A DNA stretch of 64,000 nucleotides from Anaeramoeba flamelloides (taxonomy: Eukaryota > Metamonada > Anaeramoebidae): positions 6,143,001 through 6,207,000 of the forward strand of contig JANTQA010000070.1 of the NCBI GenBank assembly GCA_027625915.1, written 5' to 3'. Each line of letters begins with the position of its first letter. Position 1 is the first letter of the stretch. Position numbers and translations under genes: made by a program. Below the pieces are notes generated by a model that saw only the letters and a program-made list of their open reading frames with translations, had not been told where the DNA came from and did not search any database. This document shows, in pieces, positions 11,434 through 24,616 of the stretch.

Positions 11434-14400
11434 ATGTACTCAATAAATCGAATAGTTTCAGCTTTTGTTCTCTTGTTTTTTATTTACACAACTGTGATCT
11501 GTGAAGACGCTTGTGATGTGTACACTACCCAAGGCTGTGAATCTTGCTTATCTCATTATATTGATCGAAGTTGTGGTTGGTGTAACAATACCAATTCATG
11601 TATAAAGGGCACAGCACAAGGCCCAGATACGGGAGCTTGTGCTGACTCTTGGAATTTTGGCCCTGATGGCAGTTGCTCTTCATCAACTCCTACACCAACT
11701 GCTACACCCACACCCACACCCACACCCACACCAATCCCTACTCCTGGTATTCATTTAATTCTTTCTTCCTAGCATTTATCACATTGAAACAAAAGAAAAA
11801 GAAAAGAATAATAGTTCCTTCAGCATTTACCATCATTCCGATTTATTAATTTTCTTTTCTTTCTTTCTTTCTTTCTTTCTTTTTTTAAAACACTGATCTG
11901 GATTATTTTTATCTTAAAACTCATACAGATCCAAGTGAGTGTACCCAATCTTTTGGTGATTGCAATTTGTGTGTTTCTCATTATCAAGATCGAAGTTGTG
12001 GTTGGTGTAAATCAGATCATACTTGCTATACAGGCGATAAAAATTCTTCAAAAGACGGAAAATGTAAAGACGATGAATGGGTTTATGGCCAAGATTCTGT
12101 TTGTGTTGCTTCAGGTATATTTCTTTTTGTTTTTTTTTTGTTTTTTCATCTAATCTTTTTTTGTTTTTTTCTTTTTTTTTTACCTGATTTTGATTTTTGA
12201 TTTGTTCAAATAAGGTTTAAAAAAAACCCAATAAATTGAGTGGATAGCATCAGAACAAGATTTGTAAGCATTTATAATTGAAAGTTTTGAGAGAATTGAA
12301 GAAATCTTAGCTTTTTCATTTTAAGGGATTAGCCTCTACCAATGAGAAGCCTAAGATTAAAATATGTTGTTATTGGGTGCAAATCACATTAGTGCTACAT
12401 GGTTCAAATGTCTCTAAAAAATCGATTTATCAAGTAGTACTAATATTTGTTTATCTTATCAATTAAAAATGATCCTTGTATTAGTAAAAAACCCAAGAAT
12501 TTCAGAAAAAAATCTCCATTTGGCCACAAATTTAAAGGTTGAATTATCAATATCTACACTCCAAAGTTGCAAAATATCTTTCTTAAATTTGTGGTCATAT
12601 GTAGATTTCTGCTAAAAAATTCAATTTATTGAAAAAATTAAATAATTAACCAAGAGGATTTTTTCAACTAATTATTTCTGAAATATTGGAAATATATTGA
12701 TATTAAACTCAATTCCAAAAAATGGGACACACAAAAAAATTACATTAATAAAAATATACTCCAAAATACATGATACTTGAACATTAAAATAATAAAAGAC
12801 CCGAAAATATTTAATTAATATAGTTGGGAAAAAAATACCGGACATGAAAAAAATCCCGGACATGATTTTTAATTGTGATTATTAGTAAAATTTTTGTATA
12901 ATTTCAATTAAATCCTTATTATAAATAACCAATTTTTTTATGAGATTAGTAATAAACCTACCTAAAGTCCATCAAAGTAAGGTGTCTCTAGAATACTTGA
13001 GTAATTGTTTGATAGCCTAATGTTGATCAACTTTTTTTGAAAAACAATCGAGTTTTATAGAGGTTTACTAGAGTTTGGAAAATGATAATTTTTCTTCTTG
13101 TTTTTTGATTGATTGAATGGTGTTTTGAACAAGTGTGATTTCATCAATCATCATTCTAATAAGTGGGGGAGTTATAATTGAAAAAGTTGGATTCTTAAAA
13201 AAAGGAATTTGATCGTAAATAAATGAAATTACACAATAATTTTACTAATATTCACAATTAAAAATCTTGTCCGGGATTTTTTTCATGTCAGGTATTTTTT
13301 TCACTGCTCTACTATTTATATATTTTATAGTAAATTTAAAATTCAATTCGAAAAATAAAAAATAAAAAAAAGTGTGCCCCTATTTTTGGAACACGGTTAC
13401 CTAAAAATCCATTTTTATTGAAAGAAAAATTAATAAAAACTATTAATAGATTCAGCTTGTCTTTTGATAACTAAATCTATCCTTTTAAATATAGAGTTTA
13501 CTAATTATCTTAGGTTTCCCAACTCAAAGTATTTCATACATTAGTGAAAATTTTAAAAATTCTTCTTCGTTTTTTGGTTACAATTTTTCAGTTTAGTATC
13601 CATAAATTCTCAATTGGATTTAAATCTTGTGGAATTGGGGGTCAAGGGTCCAGAACATTACATCCCCGATTTAAGTAAGTTTGAGTTTTTTTTTTGAGGT
13701 ATGTGGACAAGCTCCATCCTTTTGGAAAATCCATTACAACTCACTATATTCTGAATTAGCGAGTTGAATTTCCTTTGATTTTTTTGATAATATCATTAAT
13801 AATACATTCAGTATTCACACTTTCATTAATAATAATAAGGTCTGTTTGTAGGCCATGTGTCCTAGCACACCATATCATGATTTTTTTTCAAAAAAATTTT
13901 TTCTCGATAAAAAAAGAATCTTTTTTCTTTTTGAGAGAAAAAAAAAAATTTTTTTTGTGATCAGAATGAAAACTTTTAAATTTCATTTCAAAGTGATTTT
14001 GAGATTTTCGAAAAGTTTTGAAAAAAAAAGAATACAAAAAAAATCAAAAAAATTATTGAAAATCAAAAATCAAAAAATAATGAAAAAAAATGATAAATAA
14101 TTAACTTTAAAATTATTTACATTGATTGTTAATATCTAATGTTTCTATTTAAGAGTCAAATATCACTTTTCTTGGAATTAAATTGATTTTGAAGGTGTGC
14201 CCCAATTTTTGGAATTGAGTTTACAATTATTTTTATAAAAAGGAAACCAAAGTAATCAGTCTTTGGGTTTTTATGTTGATGATTATTGAGTTAATCTTTG
14301 AAATTAAAAAATTAAAAAATTAGTCACTTTTGGAAGTTCTAAATCTAAATTATTAAATTCTGGAATACTATTTTTTTGAGCTTTATATTTTTAGATTTGG

Positions 14401-16243
14401 AAAAAGAATCAAAAAAAAATTATTCCAAAATGACAATTTTTAATAGTGATCATTAGTAAAAAAATGTAATAATTTAGTGTGCAATAATATTTATAATAGA
14501 TTTTTTAGAGCTATGTGAGCCATGACACAATCTTACCATTTACACCCAATTACAATATACTTTGATTATGGATAAATCGATGGTGGCGCTAATCCCTTAA
14601 CCTAGCTATGATCCAATTTCAAAATTGAAAACACCTAGCTCTCAAAAAAAACATTGTAAAGCAAATAGAACTAGACCCAAAATAGTTTAAAAAGATTTTT
14701 TTTAAATTCCCTTTTTGAAAACAACCTTTCTTCAAGAAAATTCAAATATTAAGGGATTATTATTTACAGTCGTTTTAAAAAAGTGGTTTCTTTTTTTTTA
14801 TGATTTTGTCATAATTAAAACTTTTTTAAAGTTTTTTAATTTTTCAGAAAGTGAGACTTTTTTTTATGAGATTAGCAGAATTAAAACCCTTTTAAATTTT
14901 TCTTTTTTAGAGCCATTTTCAAAAAGTTATTTCTGTTTTTAATAGAATGAGGGATTTTTTTAAAAAAATGGTTCTTTTCTTCCCACTCCAACACCCACCT
15001 CACATTTAAAGGTTGTACCTCACTTTATGAAAATAGAAAACTTGATAAAAGTTTTAATTCTGAAAAAGTTTTCACTTTATTAAAACAGAAAAATTCAAAA
15101 AGTTTTAATTCTGAAAAAGTTTTCATTTTTTTAAAATAGAAAACTTGAAAAAAGTTGTAAAAAAGTCCTCACTTTTTTAAAACGAATATATACATTTTTT
15201 GAAATTTTAAACGTGAGAACTTTACTGAAAAAAGATTTTTTGAGTTTCCGAGGATATTGAAACTTTGTAATCAAAATACCATTTTCTGCTCTATTTTTGA
15301 AAAGAAAGCGAACTCTAAGTAAATCAGAGTTTAAATCGTTATTTTTCCACTTTTTTTAAGCATTTTTTTTTTGATTAAATTTTCGGTTTTATACAAATTC
15401 ATTTTACTCCTATTATGATTAATTTAAAACAACTAAATCCTGTTTGTTATTTTTTTTTCAAAATAAAATAATTAAATACATACACCAAAATCAATAGATT
15501 GTAAAAATTATGGCGATTCTTGTGAATTATGCTTAACCCATTATAAAGACAGAAGTTGTGGATGGTGTTCACAAAGTGGATTATCGTATAATTGTTTTGA
15601 AGGAAATGCACAAGGGGCAAATAATATAACTTGTACTGGAAATTGGTATTATGGGCCAAATGCTAAATGTTCTGGGCCAGCCCCGACTCCCACATTCACC
15701 CCCACCCCCACACCAACTCCCACCCCCACCCCAAACCCTTTCCCAACAAATGAGTGTAGTGTTCTTTATTCAGGATGTTTACAATGTATTTCTCATTATA
15801 TGGATCGAAAATGTGGATGGTGTGACGAAAGCGATTCCTGTTTATCAGGAGATTCTGATGGGCCATTTTCAGGGAGATGCCATCATGAAAATTGGAAATT
15901 TGGACCTGCCACACACTGCACATTATCACCAACACCAACACCAACACCAACACCAACACACACACCAACACAGGCCCCTACATCCACACCAACTATCACC
16001 CCAACACCTTCTTCCAAAAAATTAGGAGCGGGTGCAATAGCTGGAATTACAATTGGATCGATCAGTTTTGTTGCAATTGTTGTAATCATAATCGTTTTCG
16101 TCGTGAAAAGAAGGAAAAGAGCAAGTTATAAGCCAATCATGCAACGCGCTACAGATGGCGAAGAAAGCCTTGTCGATGAATATCTTATTTATGAAGATAG
16201 TTTAACAACAGGATCTGGATCAGAAACATCAGAGATTAATTAA
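11434..16243 (+). CDS. PSI-repeat type I membrane protein
   Basis: Predicted 414-residue cell-surface or endomembrane protein. Exons are 11434-11746, 11929-12114 and 15498-16243, and both introns are phase 1. Residues 1 to about 23 form a signal peptide (basic start, then AFVLLFFIYTTVIC). Four cysteine-rich PSI (plexin-semaphorin-integrin) type modules follow. Each carries C-x2-C-x3-HY-x-DR-[SK]-CGWC, then a G-x3-C region and a final NW/W-x-[FY]-G-P-x3-C. Threonine-proline-rich linkers (TPTPTP) follow modules 1, 3 and 4 and are probably glycosylated stalks. A transmembrane helix lies at about 344-369 (GAIAGITIGSISFVAIVVII), followed by the stop-transfer KRRKR and a 40-residue acidic tail. Exon 2 encodes exactly one module with symmetric 1-1 phase. 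Intron 1 is 182 nt, while intron 2 is 3383 nt and loaded with transposon sequence. The ATG at 11434 is chosen because it immediately precedes the signal peptide. The specific ligand or role is unknown. Confidence 0.85.
12821..13311. mobile_element. TAGAGCAGTG-type MITE, copy A
   Basis: Inverted ends of about 85 bp. The right end read inward is TAGAGCAGTGAAAAAAATAC, and the left end is TAGTTGGGAAAAAAATACCG. Both are followed by the paired ggacatg/cccggacatg motifs and an attgtgaatattagtaaaat-like stretch. TA lies at each edge. It is inserted in the Tc1 remnant. It has no open frame. Confidence 0.85.
13550..13900 (-). pseudogene. Decayed Tc1/mariner DDE transposase
   Basis: Minus-strand fragments, in the correct order for a Tc1/mariner catalytic core, read MIWCARTHGLQTDLIIINES (about 13880-13820), then FQKDGACPHTS (about 13730-13700), then QDLNPIENLW (about 13630-13600). 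The second carries the central aspartate and the histidine-threonine-serine typical of the family. The third is the classic SPDLNPIENLW signature containing the last acidic residue. The fragments lie in different frames with several stops between them, so the gene is dead. It is the only transposase recognised in the window. Confidence 0.8.
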
Positions 16244-17372
16244 TGATATTAATAAATCATTTAATTCGGAATTTAATATCTCTTTTTATTGTTTATTTTT
16301 AAAAATTTTTTATTAAATTCCAATCCTTTTATTGAATGATTTCTATTATAAAATTTTTAAAAATTTATTTTTTTTGAAAAATTTAAGAACAAAATTTAAA
16401 ATTGAAAATCGGTGTATTATATACTCTAATCATTATTTAAGGATTGTAAAAAGTAACAAAATTTTTTCCATTTAGATAGAAAAAGTATAAAATGGAATAT
16501 TTTTTGAAAATTGTCTGTCCTCGTTTCTGTGATTTCTGTGTATCAAAAAATGAAAAAAAGGATCGGAAAAAATCTTCTTTTTGAGAAAATTTCCCTTTAG
16601 AACAATTTTTAAGACCCGGACACTTTGTTGACAATTTTTTAAGGTTTTTTATAGATATAGGAAATAAATTAAGAGGGTTTTGTATTTTGTTCTAAAGTTC
16701 AAAAAGTCAGGAAATTTCCAATTTTTGATGACTTTTCCTTTGTTGTTTTTACAAATATAGATTTTGATAATAAGATACGTGAGTTTGTTCGGTATATATC
16801 TTGAAGCAACCAAAATTCCCATTTTCAAAAAAGGATGATCATTTTTTTTTCTTTCAAATGACAAAGTTGTTTTTTCGAAAATGAATTTACAAAAACTGAC
16901 TAATTTGTGCAAATTTAATTTCGATTGAGATCGTTTCATGAAAAATTCCAAAAAGCTTTCCAACATAAACTCAGCCTAAATTGTCTTGAAATGATTAATT
17001 AGGTTTTGAGAGAAACAATACAAACAAAAAAATATATCTCACAAAAATAAAAAAAATGTATTCTAAGTTTGAAAATAGATATTCTGTTCAAAAATCAAAA
17101 TGTCTAAAAAATACCTATAATAAAAACGTTGTAGTGAATCACAATTCAAGAAAAAACAAACAGAGTCAACCCAAAATAAGAAAATAATAATATAAAGTCA
17201 CAACTCTTTTATTGGAATTAATATGAATTATTAAGACAATTGAACAACCCCTGTAATTCAATGATCAAAAATCATAGAAAATGTGTTCTTATAAAGTTAG
17301 AGTTGTTTATAAAAAAAGTTTAAAATTATAATCATTATTTTCTTTATTTTTTATTGTATCAGTATACCTATC
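16244..17372. other. Intergenic stretch after the PSI gene
   Basis: AT-rich sequence with minus-strand shadow frames (16437-16634, 16649-16966) that lack any recognised motif. No supported gene. Confidence 0.4.
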
Positions 17373-19128
17373 TATCCCTTAGTATCCCTGATTGATCTAT
17401 AGTTTATCAAGTTTAAAATAAAAGATTTGAAATGATATTGGTGTACTAATGTGAACTCCATTTCAAAATCATTGGTCCATTAAAAATCAAATTTTGAAAA
17501 TAAATATTTTTATATTTTAAAGTTATCTATAATAATAAAAAAAATATTATTTAAATATTCAGTTCTATACACCTGAAATATTTGTTTTTGGTACTAAAAT
17601 TAAAATAAAAAAAAGAAGAAAAAAAATAACAAAAAATTATCTAATTTATTTTCAAATTTATATATTTATTTTATAATTTGTTTATAATACCAATTTTAAT
17701 GTAAATAAAAAATCTAAATAGTTCAAAGATAATATCATTATGTTATTGTATTTTTTTTTTTTTTGATATTAAAAAAAAAAAATAATAATTATTTATTTTT
17801 AAATTTATTTTAAAGATTTTTATTTATTTTTTTTTTTAAATATAAATTTGAAATTTTATTATAAAAATGATAATTGGAATCCCAATAAATTGATTTATTA
17901 TTAATAATAACTTTCGAAATAATTTTTTTAATTTTATGAGAAAACAAATTACTAAAAAAATAACTTAATGAGAAATTTTCATTTGTTTTTTTTTTCTTTT
18001 TCAGACAAAATTTCAATAATTATTGAATTAAGAGAAAAATAAAATTCCTTTTGTAATGATTAATAAAATTTTAATATGAATTATCTTCTAAAATTTCAAA
18101 TCAAGTTATCAAAAACACTTGAAAAAACAAAAAAAAAAAAAAAAAATTGTAAAATTATTTCATTTATTACATTTATTACATCAGAATTGAATGTCTATAT
18201 ATATATATATATATATATAATAAAAAGATTAAATAACTTTAAAATAGTATTCAAAGATAATAAAATAATTTTGGAATTCAAGAAAAAAATATTTCTTTTT
18301 TTTTTTCGAATTTCCATGTTATTAAAAATTTGAAATAAAATATTGTGAAATTTGAATTTTTCCTTTCTAAATTAATAAAGATATTTAGAAATAATATTTT
18401 AATTCATGTTCTATTATCCAATAATTTTGTTTATTTTATGTATAGATTTTAAAAAGTCAAAAATTAAAAAAAATTAAAAATTAAAAAAAAATCAGGAATT
18501 AATCTTAATCTAACTATTGAATAAATAATTTATATTTACAAAAATTATTTATTGAAAAAACTTGTAAATTTTACAATTGAAACAAATATCATTTTTTTTC
18601 AAATTTAATTTCTATTTTTATTTTTTTTTAAATTATTTAGAATCAAATATATATATTACTATTGTATAATATTCAATAGATAAAATAAATTTTCTATATT
18701 ACGACAAAATATCTTTTAACATGGTTATATAATTTTTTTGAGGTATTTTTACTCAATGCTGGGGTGAAAAGTTGGTCCAAATTTTTCCAGAGTGTATGAT
18801 ATGTTTTAATCACTAAAAATAAGAGTTTTTTGAGGTCTCGACAAACTTTTCGAAAAAAAAAAACAAAAAAATTTATTTTTGATAAAATTCAAATTGAAAA
18901 TTATTAAAATCACAATAACCAAAAACAATTTTTCAAAGGTTAAAGATTTTTTTTTTCGAGATAATTTTTTTATAAGATAACTATACAAATCGAATTTTTA
19001 ATTATAAAATGTTCTTTCGAAGATATTTTTTTACAAATTCTATATCTTATAATCCTTTCATAACAATACAAAGTAAAAAAAATATTTCGAAGATAATTCG
19101 GGTATTTTGGGTTCTAAGGAATATATAT
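17373..19128. mobile_element. Large non-autonomous repeat, TTAGCACCCC family, copy 1
   Basis: About 1.75 kb, collinear with 57155-58660. Shared landmarks in order are an aaatgatattgrtctactaat segment near the left end, atagttcaaagataa, several poly-A/T blocks, then tggggtg, a gtatgatrtgttttaa segment, a gtctcgacaaacttttc-type segment, and the right end. The ends are inverted: left tatcccttagtatccc, right gggttctaaggaatatata. No protein-coding frame runs through it. Age is moderate to old, judging from many small differences. Confidence 0.65.
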
Positions 19129-19890
19129 AAACAAAAATTCAAAAATTTGGACACAGTCAAAACATTTCAATTAATCACATTAAAAAAATCTTCTTCAAAT
19201 TGAAAAAAAAATATATTTTTTTAAAATAAAAAAAATTTTTTCCTCATTTTTTTTTTAATCATTTCATTGTTAGAGTCATTATAATTGCTTCGTTCCATCA
19301 AAATTTTATTCCGAAATGTGATTTTATGTTTAAGTTGAGGTGTTATAAAGAGATGAACTAAAATAAAATATAGCCGATAGTCTCTAACATTTGATCTAGG
19401 CATAATTCTTTATGAAATTCAACAATTTTGCCCATACTTTTTTTAGTTTTGCTCTCTCCAAAAATTTTGGCCCAAACTATTGATTTGTTTGTATTGAAAG
19501 TTATTTATTTTTTGGTTTGCGAGTATTGTAATTTTTAAAGAATTGTTAACATTTCAATTAGCAAATGGTTTTTAATTTGGTATTTCTTAAAGAATTGATA
19601 TAATTTGATTTTTTTTATATAAATTGAATTTTTTTAGTGTAAAAAATTTTGAATTGGATTTTAGATATTGTTATGTTATAAATTAAAAAAAAAAAAAAAA
19701 AAAAAAGGATATTTTTGGTACTTTATTTTTAAAAGATGAACAGAAGAAAATATTAGAAAATTTTAATCATTTTTATAGGTATTTACTTGCACTATGAAAA
19801 TAATGATATATTAAATGTTTTCAAAATAAATTAAAAGAAATAAATCTAATGAACTGATTTTAAATCAAAACAGAATGGAAATATATCTAT
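19129..19890. other. AT-rich non-coding stretch
   Basis: Contains a 24-base A tract at about 19684-19707. No gene seen. Confidence 0.4.
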
Positions 19891-20391
19891 TAAAGTAGTG
19901 AAAAAAATACCGAACATGAAAAAAATCCCGGACAAGATTTTTAATTGTGAATATTAGTAAAATTTTTGTGTAATTTCATTTATTTATTATCAAATCTTCT
20001 TTTTTTAAGAACCAAACTTTTTAATTTATAACTCATCCACTTATTAGAATGATGATTAAAGAAATCGCACTTGTTCAAACCTCTATTCAATTAATCAAAA
20101 AACAAGAATAAAAATTATCATTTTCCAAACTCTAGTAAACCTCTATAAAACTCGATTGTTTTTCGAAAAAAGTTGATCTACTGAGATGATCAAACAATTA
20201 CTCAAGTATTCTAGAGACACCTCACTTTGATGAACTTTAGGTGGGTTTATTACTAATCTCATAAAAAAATTGGTTATTTATAATAAGGATTTGATTATAA
20301 ATAAATGAAATTACACAAAAAATTTTACTAATATTCACAATTAAAAATCTTGTCACGGATTTTTTTCATGTAAGGTATTTTTTCCCTGCTA
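19891..20391. mobile_element. TAGAGCAGTG-type MITE, copy B
   Basis: About 501 bp, in inverted orientation relative to copy A. The left end is TAAAGTAGTGAAAAAAATAC and the right end, read inward, is TATAGCAGGGAAAAAATACC. The interior aligns with copy A reversed over a segment including ttactcaagtattctagaga. TA lies at both edges. Confidence 0.85.
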
Positions 20392-21825
20392 TAATTATTA
20401 ATTGTGAAATCGATGATTTTAACGTTTATTTTATTTTCACAAAATTCAAGTTCAGAACACCAAGTTTATAATTTACAATTTTTCAATAAAAAAATAACAT
20501 AAAAATAAAGTTATTCAATCTATTTACATTTTTCATTGAAACAACAGGGTGTCTATTGTTATTTCAATAGATATTCTTCGAAAAAGAACTTTGAAAATCA
20601 ATTTGTAAAAAAAAATAATAATAAATAGGAATGGGTGTCCGGGTTTGAGGTAATCAATAGTTTGTACTCATATAAATTAAGAAGATAAAGAAAACAAATC
20701 TTTAAAATTTATTTGATCAAATCTTTTTTTCATTATTAATTTTCAATAAATTTATTTGGAAAAGGTGATCTTTCTTGTTTGATCTTCTAAAAAAAAATAT
20801 TTGTTTCAAAGACATCTTCTCTTGTTTCCAAATTGTTTTAGGATGAATTTCAAGTCTACTCATCAACACATTACCAGATTCAAAGAACAGTAAAAAAAAA
20901 AATTTAATCAAAAAATATGTACATAATACTGAAAAATTTCGAAATTGAACTCTCTATTACTTTGTCTTTTTTTATAAATTGGCAGAGAATGATATTTTGT
21001 TTTCAAAGTGAAGTTATCTATTTACACTCATGTTTTTTTGCATTAATTTCTAAACAATTAAAAATTTTCAAAATGGGAAAAATCTCTTACCACCTAAAGA
21101 GAAATTCAAACAGAGGTCTATATTGTTTTGAAGCAAATTATTTTCATTTCCATTCAATTCTCAAACATTCAGAATATATTTGTTTCCGATTAACTTTCGT
21201 TCTTTTTTGATTGATCAATTTATAATTTATTTTAATTTTTCAGACAATCAAAATCCAAAATATTCCTCAAAAACCCTCAGATTGTCAAAATATTTCCCTT
21301 CATTTAAAATGAAATAAAAGAACTTGAAATAATATATCTCAAAAAAAGTGTTAGTATCTTTTCTGGGAATTAGATCTCATTTCTATCACAAAGCTGAAAA
21401 GTATCTAAATATAAAACAATAAATTAGTCAGAGAACCTAGACAAAAAAAAAAGTTTAATTTATTTGTTTGTTAAAGGGTTGTATTCAAAATTTGATATTA
21501 GTAGTGTCAGTCAATTCATAAATTAAAGGTATTTTCTCGTTCTCAGATTTTAAAACAAAAAAAATTGTATGGTCAGGAAATTTATTTTACCTTTTTCATG
21601 ATTCTTCTTTGATCAAACTTTTTATGTTTTTCTCCTAAAAATCAACATTTTTTCAAAGATACTAATTTCTAAAAAGACCAACCAATTTAGAATCACTTTT
21701 TAGATTCACTCAAGTTCCTTTTGAGATTTTCATTAACCTATCAAAAAATTAAAAAAATAATCTCAAGTCAAAGCTAAAAATGGAAATTAATTTTAAATCA
21801 TTTTTTTCTTTTTGCGAACAAACGA
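20392..21825. other. Upstream region of the CH/PH-like gene
   Basis: No supported gene. The frames at 20717-20911 (-) and 20917-21210 (+) show no motif. The last few hundred bases presumably hold the promoter of the next gene, but no element is recognisable. Confidence 0.4.
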
Positions 21826-23248
21826 ATGGGTAAGGTTCCTTTTTTGAAAAAAAAAACTATAAAGAGATTTAGTTCAGCCTTTTTCTTCATTCAAAACAAT
21901 AAAAAATCTAAAAAAATAGATTCTAAATTTACTACTGATGCTTGTGAAGATATCTTCAAATGGATATTAACATTTTTACAACAAAAAAAACCTTACAAAC
22001 CACTTCAAGCCATTTCCATTGAAAAATTGCTCTGGCTGTGTTGCCGTGTTGTAAATGTTATTCAACCAGATTTTGACTTACAATTAGTGAGGTAATTATT
22101 AAAAAATTTATATTGATCTTTTTTTAATTTTTACTTTTTTTTTTTCGAAAAATTTCTCTATTTTTTGTTTTTGAAATTTTATTTTTTTGTTTGATTAAAG
22201 GAAGAAAAGTGTTCAGTTCAAAATTCGAAAATTAATTGATTTTAGTTTACGTTTTGGTGTACCTTGTTCGTTACTTTTCAAATGTCAAAAAATGCCAACA
22301 AGAAAAACAAAAGAACAAGTACTAAGATTGATGTATTTTGTTGGAAAAATAAACGAAAATTATCACTATGATCACAAAATTTCGGATTTTATGAAGAATT
22401 ACAAACCAAGTGATCACTGGATTCAGAAAATTCCTCAAATAATAGGTTGGTCCCTGACTCAAACAACAACTGCAACAACAAAAAAAAAAGAAACAAAAAG
22501 AAAAATGAAAACAAAACCAAAACCAAAAACAAAAAGAAAAACAAAAACACTACGTCTTGGTACACATTCCTATTTGAACAACCCAAATTATGATTTAGTA
22601 AATTATATTCAGCAATTCTATGCAAGATGTGAAGTGACATTTTATTTATTTTATTTGACCCCTAAGGAAGTTACTGTCCCTGCAAGGTTGACACTGAAAT
22701 ATAAGGAATGCATTTTGGCATTTAAAAATGGGTTTAAATGCAAATTTCGATATCCCGAAATTAAAGATTTGAAAATTCGCTTTTCAAAAACCAATTTACG
22801 AAAATTTCAATTAATTATTATTCAAAAAGAAGATCAAGCGCAATTAATCCAAAAGCAAGGTAATGAAAAAATCACAAAAAATACTTTTCTCCTTCAGGCA
22901 AACAGTTCTGAACAAAAAATTTTGATCTCGAAAGCTTTTCGATTATTTCAAAAACATTCCCCACAAATTATTCAAACTGAGCATTTTTCCTTACGATCAC
23001 CATTGATCCTCGGTAAAATTGAAAATGAAATTTTTTCAATAGCTTTAAGATTTTATTATAATTATTTTGTTCAGTTCAATTCTTTAAAGTTGTTCAATAA
23101 AGAGGGAAAGGAAAAGAAATCCGAATTCGGCGCATTTGTTTTATTGTTTACAAAAAAATCATTAATACTACAAGATTTGGGTTTGATCAATAATGAAAGT
23201 AATATTAGTAATAATTATAACAATAAGAACAACACCAATAACACCAAT

Positions 23249-23329
<81 letters not shown>

Positions 23330-24559
23330 AACAGTAGAGGAATTAAATTGATAGTATTAAATGAAAAGAAAAAATATAATAATAGTAATCAACAAAAATA
23401 CAAATACCAAAACACAAAAATTGATTTTGTTACAAATCCAAAGAATAAAAAATATTTAAAATTAATAATTCAAATCAAGAAAAAAGACAATAACGAATGT
23501 GAACCCAAAACTTTTTTAATTTGTTGTAATTCAATTATTGAAAGAGATTTAATCATTCGATCAATTGTTTTGTTTACTCACCAAACAGATGAAAAGGAAA
23601 AAGAAAAAGAAAATATCTTGTATTTTCCATTATTGTACTTTGAACAAAACAAAAAAGTAAAACTATTAAATAGAAAGGGGATTAATAAAAAGATAGCCAA
23701 TTTGAAAGAAGAAGAAAAGGGAAAAAAACATATTAATCCTTCTATAAGGAAAATTGGAAATTATCCACAAAGAATTGGATATTTGGGTTCGAAGGAAAGT
23801 TTGATAAAAAAAACAAAGTATATCAAGCAACAGTCATATTTTGCTTTTTTTGACTCTGATGGTAATAGTCCCTTTTTTATGAAACAATATAATTTACCTT
23901 TGTCTAATCTCTCCTGTCAAAATTCAAATTTGATACTACAAGAGCAAATAGAATACAATAAAAAAAAAAAATTAAATTTTATAATTAAAAATTATTTCAG
24001 GAAAGGGAATTTTAATCTACAAACAAAATTAATCAAAATAACAAAAATTGGAAATAATCAATTTGATATAAAAATAAAAAATGAGAACAAGAAAGATGTA
24101 GGTGATGATAATGAGGATAATATTGATTTTGAAAATAAATATAATTTTCGTGTTGAATTTAATAAAAATAGAATTACATTTTTAAAAAAAATGACTGGTG
24201 AAAAAAATGAAAGTAAAATAATATACAATGCACAATATTCAAAAAAACAAAAAATATTTTTTCATTCAATTTTATTAAATCGGATTATTTTTATTGATTA
24301 CCAAATAAAAATAAGAATCATTATGGATTGTGAAAATATTTTTCAAAAAGAATTATTAGTTAATTGCTTTTTAAATTTTAGAAGGATACATTATAATCCA
24401 AAATTATTAAAACCCTTTAGTAAAATCATTACAATAATTAGTCCAATATATTTGGTTTCGGATCCTTGGAATTCAAAGCAAGCTGTATCAATGTATCAAT
24501 ATCATAATAAAAAACACAATACTCGTGTTATTAATAAAAATAATAAGAATAAGAATACA

Positions 24560-24616
<57 letters not shown>

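Larger units (their letters stand above)
12706..14223 (-). mobile_element. Tc1/mariner element remnant inside PSI intron 2
   Basis: The outer ends are inverted copies: TAAACTCAATTCCAAAAAAT (12706) against AATTTTTGGAATTGAGTTTA (ending 14223), both bordered by TA. A third, internal copy of the end (gtgtgcccctatttttggaa) lies at about 13372-13392. Between them lies a decayed transposase on the minus strand. A younger MITE (12821-13311) is inserted in the left part. Whether the internal end marks a subterminal repeat or a second truncated copy cannot be decided by eye. Confidence 0.65.

Noticed and set aside
15696-16131. Frames antisense or out of phase to PSI exon 3
   Set aside because: They are shadows of the ACC/CCA-rich TP linkers (histidine/threonine or valine/glycine dipeptide runs).
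16437-16966. Two minus-strand frames of 65 and 105 codons after the PSI gene
   Set aside because: Composition is typical of random AT-rich DNA, and no splice structure, motif or second copy was found.
22389-22640. Minus-strand 83-codon frame within the CH-domain gene
   Set aside because: Antisense shadow of the basic Lys/Thr linker following the CH domain.
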